Shown in pieces: positions 53,027-61,317 of a DNA stretch of 64,000 bases (position 1 is the first letter of the stretch; every line of letters starts with the position of its first letter). Made by a program: the position numbers and the translations under genes. The stretch covers positions 178,501 to 242,500 of the forward strand of contig NZ_JAJUXH010000015.1 of NCBI RefSeq assembly GCF_021390245.1. Reading direction: 5' to 3'. Source of the stretch: Dyadobacter sp. CY323 (lineage in GTDB: Bacteria; Bacteroidota; Bacteroidia; Cytophagales; Spirosomataceae). The notes under the pieces are model-generated. The model saw only the letters and a program-made list of their open reading frames with translations. It was not told where the DNA came from and searched no databases.

Positions 53027-54479
53027 GGTAGGCGGGTAGGATGATTGTAAAGGTGCTTCCTTTCCCGGCCTCACTTTGAAGCTTTACCGAGCCGCCGTGC
53101 TTCTCAACGATTTGCTTCACGTAGTGCAGGCCCAGTCCCGAGCCCTTGACGGTATGTACGTCCGGATTTTCAGGCACCCGGAAAAACCTTTCAAAGACCC
53201 GCTCCTGGTATATCCCTGAAATCCCAGGGCCATTATCCTGAAAGCTGATATGTATGTCTTCCCGGCTGCATTTGCAGGAGACAATGATCCTGGCATTTTT
53301 GCCGCCATACTTCAACGCATTGTCAATGAGGTTGTAAAAAACATTGATCAAATGCACCGGATCCCCGCCCACAAAACAGGGTTCGCTGGCTGGTTGATAC
53401 GTGATAACAGAACTTGTCTGCGCCTGGCGCAGCTGCATTGAAGAAACAACACTGGCCAATCCTTGCTGGACATCATACAATTCACGGCGCAGCAACACCT
53501 GGCCATTATCGAGCTGATCAAGGTTGAGTACTTTGTCGATCATCAGGTTCAGGCGCTGCAATTCTGATTGACTTATCTGAATATAGTTGTTCAATTTGAC
53601 CGGGTCGCGCGCGAGACCGTAGCGGGTAATGGCGTCAAGGGCGGCCTCAATAACAGAAACGGGGGTTTTTAATTCATGGGTCATATTGCTGGTAAATGCC
53701 AGCCTCTCTTGTGTATAAAGCCGCTGGCTACGCATGATCCTGAACAGGAAGAAAAAGGCTGCGCCGGTTAACAGCAGCATGAGCAGCGAAGAACCAAGGT
53801 AATAGCGCATCCGGTAAAGCACTACGCCATTTATTGATTGCGCCACAAGCTGGTAGGTGTGCAGAAAAAAATTCAGGTTGTAACCATATTGCTGGCTCCG
53901 ATAGGCGGCTTGCTGCGCTTTCTTCCAGATAGCCGGCGACTCGGGCTTACCGCTGTCATAATCATATATTACATGATAGGTATCCAAATCAAGTTGCGCG
54001 CGCAGGCATTCGACCTTAACAAGGCTATCCATCCGGGCCAGGTCGCGTTTATCGGCGGCCGTTATGGTTTGCAAAGTCTCGCCTTCGTCATAAGTACGGA
54101 TGATTTGCCGGTGGCCTACCCTGGGTTTATCATTGGCAATGTGGATTCCTATGGTGACAATGGTGCTATCGGGCCTGATCTGGGAGGTGAAACTGCCGCC
54201 AAATTGACGGTCCCGCAGTCGTGTAAAGGCTTGTTTGATTTGCAGCCAGTCTGGGGAAAGAAAAAAGTTCTTGAAGTTTTCGCTGTTCTCATGACCCTGG
54301 GCAACGCTCAGGTAATCGCTTTGACTTGCCGCATTGGCTACGGCCTGATCGAGGTCACGTTTCACCTGGACCTGTTGCGCGCGGAACAGTTGGCCGAGCC
54401 ATATTACCTGCAGCCCGATACTGGCCAGCATCACTAATGCAACAAGTGGATACGCATATCGGTTAGAAAGCCATTTCAT
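53016..54479 (-). CDS. Membrane sensor histidine kinase of the OmpR-paired type
   Basis: Product of 487 residues. An N-terminal transmembrane helix (about 9-31, PLVALVMLASIGLQVIWLG), a periplasmic region of about 190 residues and a second helix (about 225-246, LLMLLLTGAAFFFLFRI) precede HisKA with His268 (SNMTHELKTPVSV). The ATPase has NLIDNALKYG, QDNGPGIS, GSGLGLHYVKQIV and GKGSTFTIILP. It is divergent from the outer-membrane barrel gene across 110 bases. The stimulus is unknown. The start could be nine codons further upstream. Confidence 0.93.
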   Translation of the reverse strand: MKWLSNRYAYPLVALVMLASIGLQVIWLGQLFRAQQVQVKRDLDQAVANAASQSDYLSVAQGHENSENFKNFFLSPDWLQIKQAFTRLRDRQFGGSFTSQIRPDSTIVTIGIHIANDKPRVGHRQIIRTYDEGETLQTITAADKRDLARMDSLVKVECLRAQLDLDTYHVIYDYDSGKPESPAIWKKAQQAAYRSQQYGYNLNFFLHTYQLVAQSINGVVLYRMRYYLGSSLLMLLLTGAAFFFLFRIMRSQRLYTQERLAFTSNMTHELKTPVSVIEAALDAITRYGLARDPVKLNNYIQISQSELQRLNLMIDKVLNLDQLDNGQVLLRRELYDVQQGLASVVSSMQLRQAQTSSVITYQPASEPCFVGGDPVHLINVFYNLIDNALKYGGKNARIIVSCKCSREDIHISFQDNGPGISGIYQERVFERFFRVPENPDVHTVKGSGLGLHYVKQIVEKHGGSVKLQSEAGKGSTFTIILPAYHEV

Positions 54480-54588
54480 GCCACTAAGTTCAGCATATTG
54501 CTGCATTCGTAATAGGGCCGCTGAACGATTTAACCATGTTTAACATTGCTTAACCCGCCATAAGGCAGGCTCATGGTAGGTTTGCAGC

Positions 54589-56961
54589 ATGAAAAAGTTA
54601 GCAATATTTTTAATGATGATCCTCCCCTGCCTGGCCTGCGGGCAGATGCAGCTGAAAGGCAAAGTAGTAGATCAAGCAGGTAAACCCCTGGATGCGGCAA
54701 CCATAATTTTGATGCAAGATGAAAAACAAATTGCGCTGGCGTTTGCTGATTCAGGCAACTTCAACTTAACCTTCCCAGCGGGCGGCACATACAGTATTTT
54801 TGCAAGCCTTGTGGGCTACCAGCAGGTCCGGATGCTGGTAGAACTTCCCAAAGATAGTCTTGTGCTCACCATGCAGCAGGACAACAAGCAGCTCAACGAA
54901 GTCACTGTTCTCTTCCGCAAGCCACTGGTCGGGCGCAAAGTTGACCGGGTAACCTTTAACGTTGAAAACAGCATCCTCGCCTCCGGAAGCAGTGCCTGGG
55001 AATCACTCGCGAAAGCACCCGGTGTTCAGGTCAATAGCAACGAAGAAATTACCGCCAACCGAAAAGGCGTGCGTATATACATGGACGGCAAGCCCCTGAA
55101 CCTTTCAGGTGACGACCTTTCTGCTTACCTGAAAGGTCTCCCATCTCATCTGATTGCTCAGATAGAGGTCTATTCAAACCCACCGGCGCAATTCGATGCC
55201 ACTGGGGCATCCGTTATCAATATAATCACCAAAAAAGGCAGTAAAAAGGGACTTCATGTAACCCTCAATGCAGCTGCAACCCAGGGTGTCTATCTGGGCC
55301 ATAATACCAGCGCGACCTTTAATTACAGGAACAATAAGCTTAATCTTTACGGGAGTTATGGTTTTGCGCACAGGCATAATTTCCAGGACCACAATGTGGA
55401 TATTGACTATGGCACTTCTTTCTGGAGTAGCCCGAACCGGAATATTTATAAGTCCGACAACCATAACTATCGTTTGGGTGCAGATTATCAACTAACGTCC
55501 AACCAGGTTATAGGCCTTTTGGTAACAGGAAGTAACCGCGTCGGCTTCTCTGACGGGCATACAAAAACACGTATAACCAGCAACCAAATGGTACTGGATT
55601 CAACATTGAAAACTGACAACCTTGCGGCCACCAGGGGTAATCAGTATGCTTATAACCTTAATTATAACATGAAGCTGGACTCTGGCAAGCGGAGTCTGAA
55701 TATCGATATCGATTACTCACCATACCAAAGCCGGACGAATTCTTTTGCCGACAATATTTCATTTTTGCCCAACGGCCAGCAAACCTCCAACCTGTTCCAC
55801 ATCTTTACGCCCAGCTCACAGCACATTGATATTTACTCCGGTAAAGCAGACTACATTTACCGGTTGTTTGGACACTGGGAAGCAGCCTCAGGCATAAAAT
55901 TTAGCAGTACAAAGAGCCGTAACAATTTCGACTACTATAATCGGAGCGAAACAACACAAACAGCTGTTCCGGCGAATTTCAACCATTTCATATACCAGGA
56001 AAGAATCGCTGCTGCCTACACTTCCCTGTCGCGTACATTCGGGCAATGGACGCTGCAAGGCGGACTGCGGGCCGAACTTACCCGGATAAAAGGTTACTCA
56101 ATAACACTGGATTCATTGAATGAACGCAGCTATTTCAAAGTATTCCCAACTTTATTTGCCCTATATAAAGCCAGCGAAAATCACCAGTTGCAGTTCAATT
56201 ATGCCTACCGGATTGAGCGTCCCGAATACAACCGGTTGAATCCGGCCAAGCGTTATGCCTCGCCTTTCAATTTCTATGTTGGCAATCCCGCCCTGCAACC
56301 TGCGTTTGTACACAACGCCGAACTAAGCTATACTTTCAAGCAAGAATATAGTATTACAGCTTATTACACCACAACACAGGATGTTTTCACCAACATCAAT
56401 GTGCAGGACAATCAGACCAAGCTTTATTATGGAACGCAGGCGAACCTGGGTTTGAGCGCGAATGCAGGTGTCCGTTTATCAGCAGCATTTCAGCCGGCTA
56501 GCTGGTGGGATATCCATGTGACGGGCGGGGCTTACAGACTGCGGGAAAAATCAGCCTATCTGTCCAGCGCATTCGACTATCACCTGTTTTCCTGTGATGC
56601 GACCCTGATGCAGTCCTTCACCATTCATACGAAGGCAGCAATAAAGGCTGAGATCAGCGGGATTTATAACGGCCCCGGCATTCAGGGGATCTACTGGGCA
56701 GGGCACAATTGGCAAGTGGGTGCCGGTGTAAAAACAAACATCCTGCGTGGCGCGGGTACATTGCGGCTCGCCGTAAATGATATCTTCAACACTTTCAATA
56801 ATAAAATACGGATCAGATATCTGGATCAGAAAAGCAATTTCTTGCACCATGCCGAAAGCCGTACTGTATCATTGAGTATCTCATATCGCATTGGGAAAAA
56901 TGTGGCTGCGTCACGTAGCCGCAGTACAGCCAGCGAAGAGGAGCGAAAACGCGCACAGTAA
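54589..56961 (+). CDS. Outer-membrane beta-barrel family protein (TonB-receptor-like)
   Basis: Product of 790 residues with a signal peptide (MKKLAIFLMMILPCLACGQ), a carboxypeptidase-like sandwich (about 21-100: LKGKVVDQAGKPLDAATIIL), a plug-like domain (about 120-205: SAWESLAKAPGVQVNSNEEI, IAQIEVYSNPPAQFDATGAS) and a long barrel (OMP_b-brl_3 type) ending in SRTVSLSISYRIGKN. It is divergent from an OmpR/HK pair, which may regulate it. The ligand is unknown. Confidence 0.9.
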   Translation: MKKLAIFLMMILPCLACGQMQLKGKVVDQAGKPLDAATIILMQDEKQIALAFADSGNFNLTFPAGGTYSIFASLVGYQQVRMLVELPKDSLVLTMQQDNKQLNEVTVLFRKPLVGRKVDRVTFNVENSILASGSSAWESLAKAPGVQVNSNEEITANRKGVRIYMDGKPLNLSGDDLSAYLKGLPSHLIAQIEVYSNPPAQFDATGASVINIITKKGSKKGLHVTLNAAATQGVYLGHNTSATFNYRNNKLNLYGSYGFAHRHNFQDHNVDIDYGTSFWSSPNRNIYKSDNHNYRLGADYQLTSNQVIGLLVTGSNRVGFSDGHTKTRITSNQMVLDSTLKTDNLAATRGNQYAYNLNYNMKLDSGKRSLNIDIDYSPYQSRTNSFADNISFLPNGQQTSNLFHIFTPSSQHIDIYSGKADYIYRLFGHWEAASGIKFSSTKSRNNFDYYNRSETTQTAVPANFNHFIYQERIAAAYTSLSRTFGQWTLQGGLRAELTRIKGYSITLDSLNERSYFKVFPTLFALYKASENHQLQFNYAYRIERPEYNRLNPAKRYASPFNFYVGNPALQPAFVHNAELSYTFKQEYSITAYYTTTQDVFTNINVQDNQTKLYYGTQANLGLSANAGVRLSAAFQPASWWDIHVTGGAYRLREKSAYLSSAFDYHLFSCDATLMQSFTIHTKAAIKAEISGIYNGPGIQGIYWAGHNWQVGAGVKTNILRGAGTLRLAVNDIFNTFNNKIRIRYLDQKSNFLHHAESRTVSLSISYRIGKNVAASRSRSTASEEERKRAQ

Positions 56962-57067
56962 AGCTGACTAAAAAGTGAAAAAAAAGGCCGGATTTAACTT
57001 AAGTGAAAAAACAGGCGATCTTTTCAGGGGAACTTTGGATCAACAAAACTTTAAAAACAATAACAAA

Positions 57068-57508
57068 ATGAAAAGATCGGCAAAAGCACATTGGACTGGC
57101 GATTTAAATACCGGTCATGGCCAGTTATCAACAGACAGTAATGTCCTGGATAAAACACAATATTCATTTAACACTCGTTTTGGAGATGGTATCGGCACAA
57201 ACCCCGAGGAGCTGTTGGCAGCCGCACATGCCGGCTGCTTTACTATGGCAATTGCTTATGCGCTGTCTCAAAAAGGAACACCTGCAAATGAGTTGGAAAC
57301 CAAAGCATCTGTCAGTGTCGACCTGGCCAAAGGTGGTATTACCGGCATTAAACTTACGCTTAATGCCACAATCATTGAAGGCATGTCGGCCGATTCGTTC
57401 CTGGAAATTGCAAATGAAGCTAAACTGAACTGCCTTATTTCAAAGGCATTGACTGGTGTAGCTATCAGTCTGCATGTAAATTATGGTGCGCTACAATCAA
57501 GTATTTAA
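57068..57508 (+). CDS. osmC: OsmC-family peroxiredoxin
   Basis: Product of 146 residues with the OsmC signatures GTNPEELLAAAHAGCFTMAI and LNCLISKAL; the two cysteines form the peroxidase active site. OsmC reduces organic hydroperoxides. The ATG giving MKRSAKAHW is chosen; the frame is open a further 31 codons upstream. The CPBP gene starts 60 bases downstream on the same strand. Confidence 0.92.
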   Translation: MKRSAKAHWTGDLNTGHGQLSTDSNVLDKTQYSFNTRFGDGIGTNPEELLAAAHAGCFTMAIAYALSQKGTPANELETKASVSVDLAKGGITGIKLTLNATIIEGMSADSFLEIANEAKLNCLISKALTGVAISLHVNYGALQSSI

Positions 57509-57568
57509 TTTAACCGGAATGCAGAGTCTGGCAATATGCCGGGCTCTGTATTTTAACCTGCCTATATC

Positions 57569-58456
57569 ATGTCCATTGAAAACAAACAGAGCCAGAGTGG
57601 AACCTCTAAATCAGAGAGTAGAAAAGCAATCGGAATATTTCTGCTTCTGACTTTTGCTTTAAGTAGTGTCGTTTGGATACTAACAATTAACTCAGGCGAA
57701 GGCCGGATTGGTGGCAGGATTTATGGCTATGGCATTATGTGGTGCCCTGCCCTGGCTACCTGGCTGACGTGCAGAATACTGAATTACAAAATAAGCGATC
57801 TTGCCTGGCAATGGGGCAAGCCAAAATACCAGGCATGGGCCTATTTTGTTCCTGTGGCATATTCTCTGATCGCTTACCTGATCATATGGTTAGCAGGCTG
57901 GGGAGGATTTTACAATAAAGAGTTTGTTACGGAAGCAGCAAAATCCCTGGGCTGGGCTGGTTTATCTCCCGGCGTGTTCATCCCATTATTTTTTGTGGTA
58001 AATGGGGTTATCGGCCTTTTTGGGAGTATGAGCACGGCATTAGGTGAAGAGATCGGCTGGCGCGGGTTTCTGGTACCCCATCTTAATGACATTACAAGTT
58101 ATACCTATACCTCATTGATCAGCGGCATGATCTGGGCCTTTTGGCACTACCCTCTCATTATCTGGGGACATTATAATGGCGGCACGCCAATCTGGTATGG
58201 GTTGACCTGTTTTACCGTAGCAGTGGTTAGCGCTAGCTTTATCTATACATGGTTCAGGCTGAAATCAGGCAGTTTGTGGACAGGTGTTATGCTGCACGCC
58301 AGCCATAATTTATTCATCCAGACTTTTTTTACACCCGTAACCATTGTTTCCAGTCCCAGGACCAATTACTTTATAGACGAATTCGGGGCTGTGCTTGCAG
58401 TTGTATCACTGTTCGCCGCCATTTACTTCTGGTCGCGAAGACAAGAAGTGCTTTAA
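57569..58456 (+). CDS. CPBP-family intramembrane metalloprotease
   Basis: Inner-membrane protein of 295 residues with about seven hydrophobic segments. The family motifs are present: EEIGWRGFL (EExxxR), AFWHYPLI and LHASHN (HxxxN). CPBP/Abi proteins cleave or process membrane substrates; some give bacteriocin or phage immunity. It converges on the Crp-like regulator with a 22-base gap. Confidence 0.9.
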   Translation: MSIENKQSQSGTSKSESRKAIGIFLLLTFALSSVVWILTINSGEGRIGGRIYGYGIMWCPALATWLTCRILNYKISDLAWQWGKPKYQAWAYFVPVAYSLIAYLIIWLAGWGGFYNKEFVTEAAKSLGWAGLSPGVFIPLFFVVNGVIGLFGSMSTALGEEIGWRGFLVPHLNDITSYTYTSLISGMIWAFWHYPLIIWGHYNGGTPIWYGLTCFTVAVVSASFIYTWFRLKSGSLWTGVMLHASHNLFIQTFFTPVTIVSSPRTNYFIDEFGAVLAVVSLFAAIYFWSRRQEVL

Positions 58457-58478
58457 ATTTTCTTTACAGGCAGTGGTA

Positions 58479-59066
58479 TTATTTTTTTATCCGTTTCCGT
58501 ATCCTGCTCAATGATGGATTTGTTATACCCAGAAAAGAGGAAATGTGATAGGCTGGAATCCGCTCGACGATATTTGGGTGTTCTTCAAGCAGTCTCAGAT
58601 ATCGCTCCTCATGCGAGAAAAAGACAAATTCTTCTGTCCGCGTCTGGGCATAGGAAAAAAACAGTTCCGCTAACAGCCTTCCGAATTTTGCCCAATTGGA
58701 ATTGGTTTCATACAAACTATTGAGATCCTTATAGGAAATAAAAACGATTTCAGAATCTTCCATTGCTTCTATATAATACCAGCAGGCTTTTTGCGAAATG
58801 AAGCTCCTGAAAGAAACGACGAACTGATTTTCTGAAAAGAAAAACAGGTTTTTATCTGTATCCGTCTTTGGATCGTGGTAGTATATACGAAAGATTCCTT
58901 TGACCACTAATCCCAAATCATTGCAAACCATGCTCTGCATGTTGAAAAAGTCTCCCTTTTTGATGGTGCGGGGTTTCCAGAACGGCCTCCCCTGTTCAAT
59001 ATCTTTATCTGTTAGGGATGCGAAATCGCGCAGATGCTGAGCAATAACTTCATTTTTGTCACTCAT
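58479..59066 (-). CDS. Crp/Fnr-family transcriptional regulator
   Basis: Product of 195 residues. A cyclic-nucleotide-binding-like domain (about 25-135: TIKKGDFFNMQSMVCNDLGL, KNLFFFSENQFVVSF, YYIEAMEDSEIVFISYKDL) is followed by a short HTH end (YHISSFLGITNPSLSRIRKR). This is a common Bacteroidota subtype that may not bind cAMP. The DUF308 gene lies 72 bases upstream on the same strand. Confidence 0.9.
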   Translation of the reverse strand: MSDKNEVIAQHLRDFASLTDKDIEQGRPFWKPRTIKKGDFFNMQSMVCNDLGLVVKGIFRIYYHDPKTDTDKNLFFFSENQFVVSFRSFISQKACWYYIEAMEDSEIVFISYKDLNSLYETNSNWAKFGRLLAELFFSYAQTRTEEFVFFSHEERYLRLLEEHPNIVERIPAYHISSFLGITNPSLSRIRKRIKK

Positions 59067-59138
59067 GGCACTTCATTAATTGATACAAAACAGCGGCAGC
59101 TGAAAAGCAAGAAGGAATATTTTTTTAGCAAAACAAAT

Positions 59139-59738
59139 TTACAAACGCCCCGTGATTTCTGAACTTCTATTGATCGTTTTACGTAAACGAAATGCCGCCA
59201 GCAGGAAGTAAAACGCGCCAAAAGCGGCATAACCAGCCAGTGTATTCACACCCGTACCAGGCGTATGTGCTTGCAAATAGATAGAGACGCCCGCAAGCAT
59301 GGACTGCCCGCCGCTAATGATCATCGGCCATTGACCGTCCATTTGCTTGCGTCGGTGCAAGCCTAAAATGAGTTGGATCAGCCCAGTCAGGATTGCCCAG
59401 GCGCTAAAAACGATCAGTGCCTCAGCAAGACCTTTTTGTAGAAATATGGTTACCGCAATCGTGGTAATGACGCCGATTGCAACATTCACATACTGCGGTG
59501 TTTTGTTAGTAGACGGCGAGTTTGATTTAATGTCGAAAAAGGTAACAATTACATCCCAAGCCGGGTAGATGATAAACAGGACCATAGCAACAGAAGCATT
59601 TGTCTTGGCTAAGGTTGTCACCAGCAATATCCATACAATAGAGAATGCAGCACGTGTAAAATAAAGCGTCCGTAGCGATTTGGCGGTTTCAACAGCCTCA
59701 TTGGAGAAGTCTATGGCGGATGTGTTCTGTGATTTCAT
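59139..59738 (-). CDS. DUF308-like multi-pass membrane protein
   Basis: Product of 199 residues with six hydrophobic segments (about 28-52, 55-66, 85-101, 108-128, 140-158, 166-186), e.g. VNVAIGVITTIAVTIFLQKG and ALIVFSAWAILTGLIQLILG. This resembles HdeD/DUF308 membrane proteins linked to acid stress. Function unknown. It precedes the Crp-like gene on the same strand. Confidence 0.75.
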   Translation of the reverse strand: MKSQNTSAIDFSNEAVETAKSLRTLYFTRAAFSIVWILLVTTLAKTNASVAMVLFIIYPAWDVIVTFFDIKSNSPSTNKTPQYVNVAIGVITTIAVTIFLQKGLAEALIVFSAWAILTGLIQLILGLHRRKQMDGQWPMIISGGQSMLAGVSIYLQAHTPGTGVNTLAGYAAFGAFYFLLAAFRLRKTINRSSEITGRL

Positions 59739-59841
59739 GATGTAAGATTTTTGTTTTTTGTTACATCAAAGGTCAAGGATAACCACACGCCCGTTTTTCA
59801 CCTAAGTTAAAAACGCGCGTAAAAACCCGAAATTTTCTTCA

Positions 59842-60807
59842 TTATTTTTGCTGAACAGTAGCAAGCAGGTCGTGAGGGAATCCCATCGAAAAGGTACTAA
59901 TTTGATTCAAACGCATAATCTGATCAGCATTCAGGCTAATGTCGACAGCGCTCAAACTGGTTTCAAGATGGGCTAACGTTCTGGCGCCTATTATCGGAAA
60001 GACGCCTTTGCTGAGTACCCATGCCAAAGCCACCTGACCCGATGTGGAGTCAACTTCTTTTGCAATTTGCTCCGTTTGATCCAAAATCATTTTTGTTCGC
60101 TCGTCTTCAAGATGCCCCCCAGGCGTTGAAAGTGTGAGTCTTCCGGATGCTCCCTTCCGGTATTTTCCGGTCAGTAATCCTGCTGCCAGAGGAGAATAAC
60201 ACATAGCGCCCATACCAAAATGTTCTGCCATTGGAAGCAATTCGCGCTCGGCCGTACGTTGCATCAGGTTGTATTCGATCTGTAAGGCGCTCACAGGTAT
60301 AGCGCCGGCAATGCTCGCCGCTTTCCAGGCAGCAAAATTTGCAAGGCCAGTGTATAGAACTTTCCCTGCTGTTACAAGATCTTCCAGGCCGCGGACAATC
60401 TCTTCTAAGGTAGTAACACCATCATCAAAATGAGGCATATATATATCAATGTAGTCTGTCTTCAACCTTTTCAGGCTGCCCTCAATTGCCTGGCGCATAG
60501 CCTTACGATGATTTCCGGCATTGGCTACTGACGGATCAGGTTGGCTGCTTCGGGTGTATTTGGTACAAATGATAAAATCGTCCCGTTTGTGATCAATAAA
60601 TTTACCAACAGTCTCTTCCAATTCTCCAAATTGATACGTGTCAGAAACGTCAATGTAGTTTCCACCGGCGTCCGCATAAGCTGCCAGTATTTGAAGTGCG
60701 TCCCGAGCGGCAGTGCCATAACCTCGGCGGTCACCCAGTTGAGAGCCGCCTAATATGAGCTCGCTAACCGGCAAACCGGTCTTTGATCCGAATAATTTAT
60801 ATTTCAT
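59842..60807 (-). CDS. Aldo/keto reductase
   Basis: NADPH-dependent oxidoreductase of 321 residues. The catalytic tetrad is visible: Asp and Tyr in DVSDTYQFGELEETVGKF, Lys in IICTKYTRS, His in YMPHFDDG. The cofactor-binding region is at about 265-285 (FPIIGARTLAHLETSL). It is divergently transcribed from an HxlR regulator across 90 bases, so the pair is probably a regulated detoxification unit. Confidence 0.93.
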   Translation of the reverse strand: MKYKLFGSKTGLPVSELILGGSQLGDRRGYGTAARDALQILAAYADAGGNYIDVSDTYQFGELEETVGKFIDHKRDDFIICTKYTRSSQPDPSVANAGNHRKAMRQAIEGSLKRLKTDYIDIYMPHFDDGVTTLEEIVRGLEDLVTAGKVLYTGLANFAAWKAASIAGAIPVSALQIEYNLMQRTAERELLPMAEHFGMGAMCYSPLAAGLLTGKYRKGASGRLTLSTPGGHLEDERTKMILDQTEQIAKEVDSTSGQVALAWVLSKGVFPIIGARTLAHLETSLSAVDISLNADQIMRLNQISTFSMGFPHDLLATVQQK

Positions 60808-60897
60808 GCTGCAAAAGACAGCAGAAGGCAGAGGATAGTCAAGTATGGCTAAATTCAGCCGTATCAGATATTTATTCTGGTCACTTACATTTGTAGC

Positions 60898-61251
60898 ATG
60901 TACGAAAGAAAACTACCTGTTGAAGTCGAGTGCGGCCTGAACCTGTTCATGGGAATCATGAGCGGCAAATGGAAGATTAAACTTATTTGGTGCATTTACT
61001 CAGGCATCTGCCGGCCAGGAGACTTACAGCGCAAAATCCCTAAGGCATCGCGAAGATTGCTGGACAGCCAGTTAAAACAGTTGGTGGAGCATGGCATCCT
61101 CTCTAAGACCAGTTATGATCAACTGCCTTTAAAGGTTGAATACAGTCTTACACCCCTGGGTATAACACTGATTCCTGTCATTGAGGTGACTGCAAAATGG
61201 GGCGAAGACCATCGTAGCGTGCTTGAACCGCTACTAATTCCTGACAATTAG
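60898..61251 (+). CDS. HxlR-family transcriptional regulator
   Basis: Product of 117 residues: GLNLFMGIMSGKWKIKLIWC, RRLLDSQLKQLVEHGILSKT and LKVEYSLTPLGITLIPVIEV form the HxlR winged helix. A Cys at residue 12 and others at 42 and 48 could sense electrophiles, as in HypR/QorR-type members. It is divergent from the aldo/keto reductase, its likely target. Confidence 0.93.
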   Translation: MYERKLPVEVECGLNLFMGIMSGKWKIKLIWCIYSGICRPGDLQRKIPKASRRLLDSQLKQLVEHGILSKTSYDQLPLKVEYSLTPLGITLIPVIEVTAKWGEDHRSVLEPLLIPDN

Positions 61252-61317
61252 AACTCAAAAGGGCGCAACGCAACAAACTGTCCCATTTTCGGGTTATAAA
61301 ACGCATAACCTTGTATC

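Noticed and set aside
53838..54437. 199-codon plus-strand frame opposite the sensor kinase
   Set aside because: Mirror of the kinase coding strand; no family pattern, and the kinase has all expected motifs.
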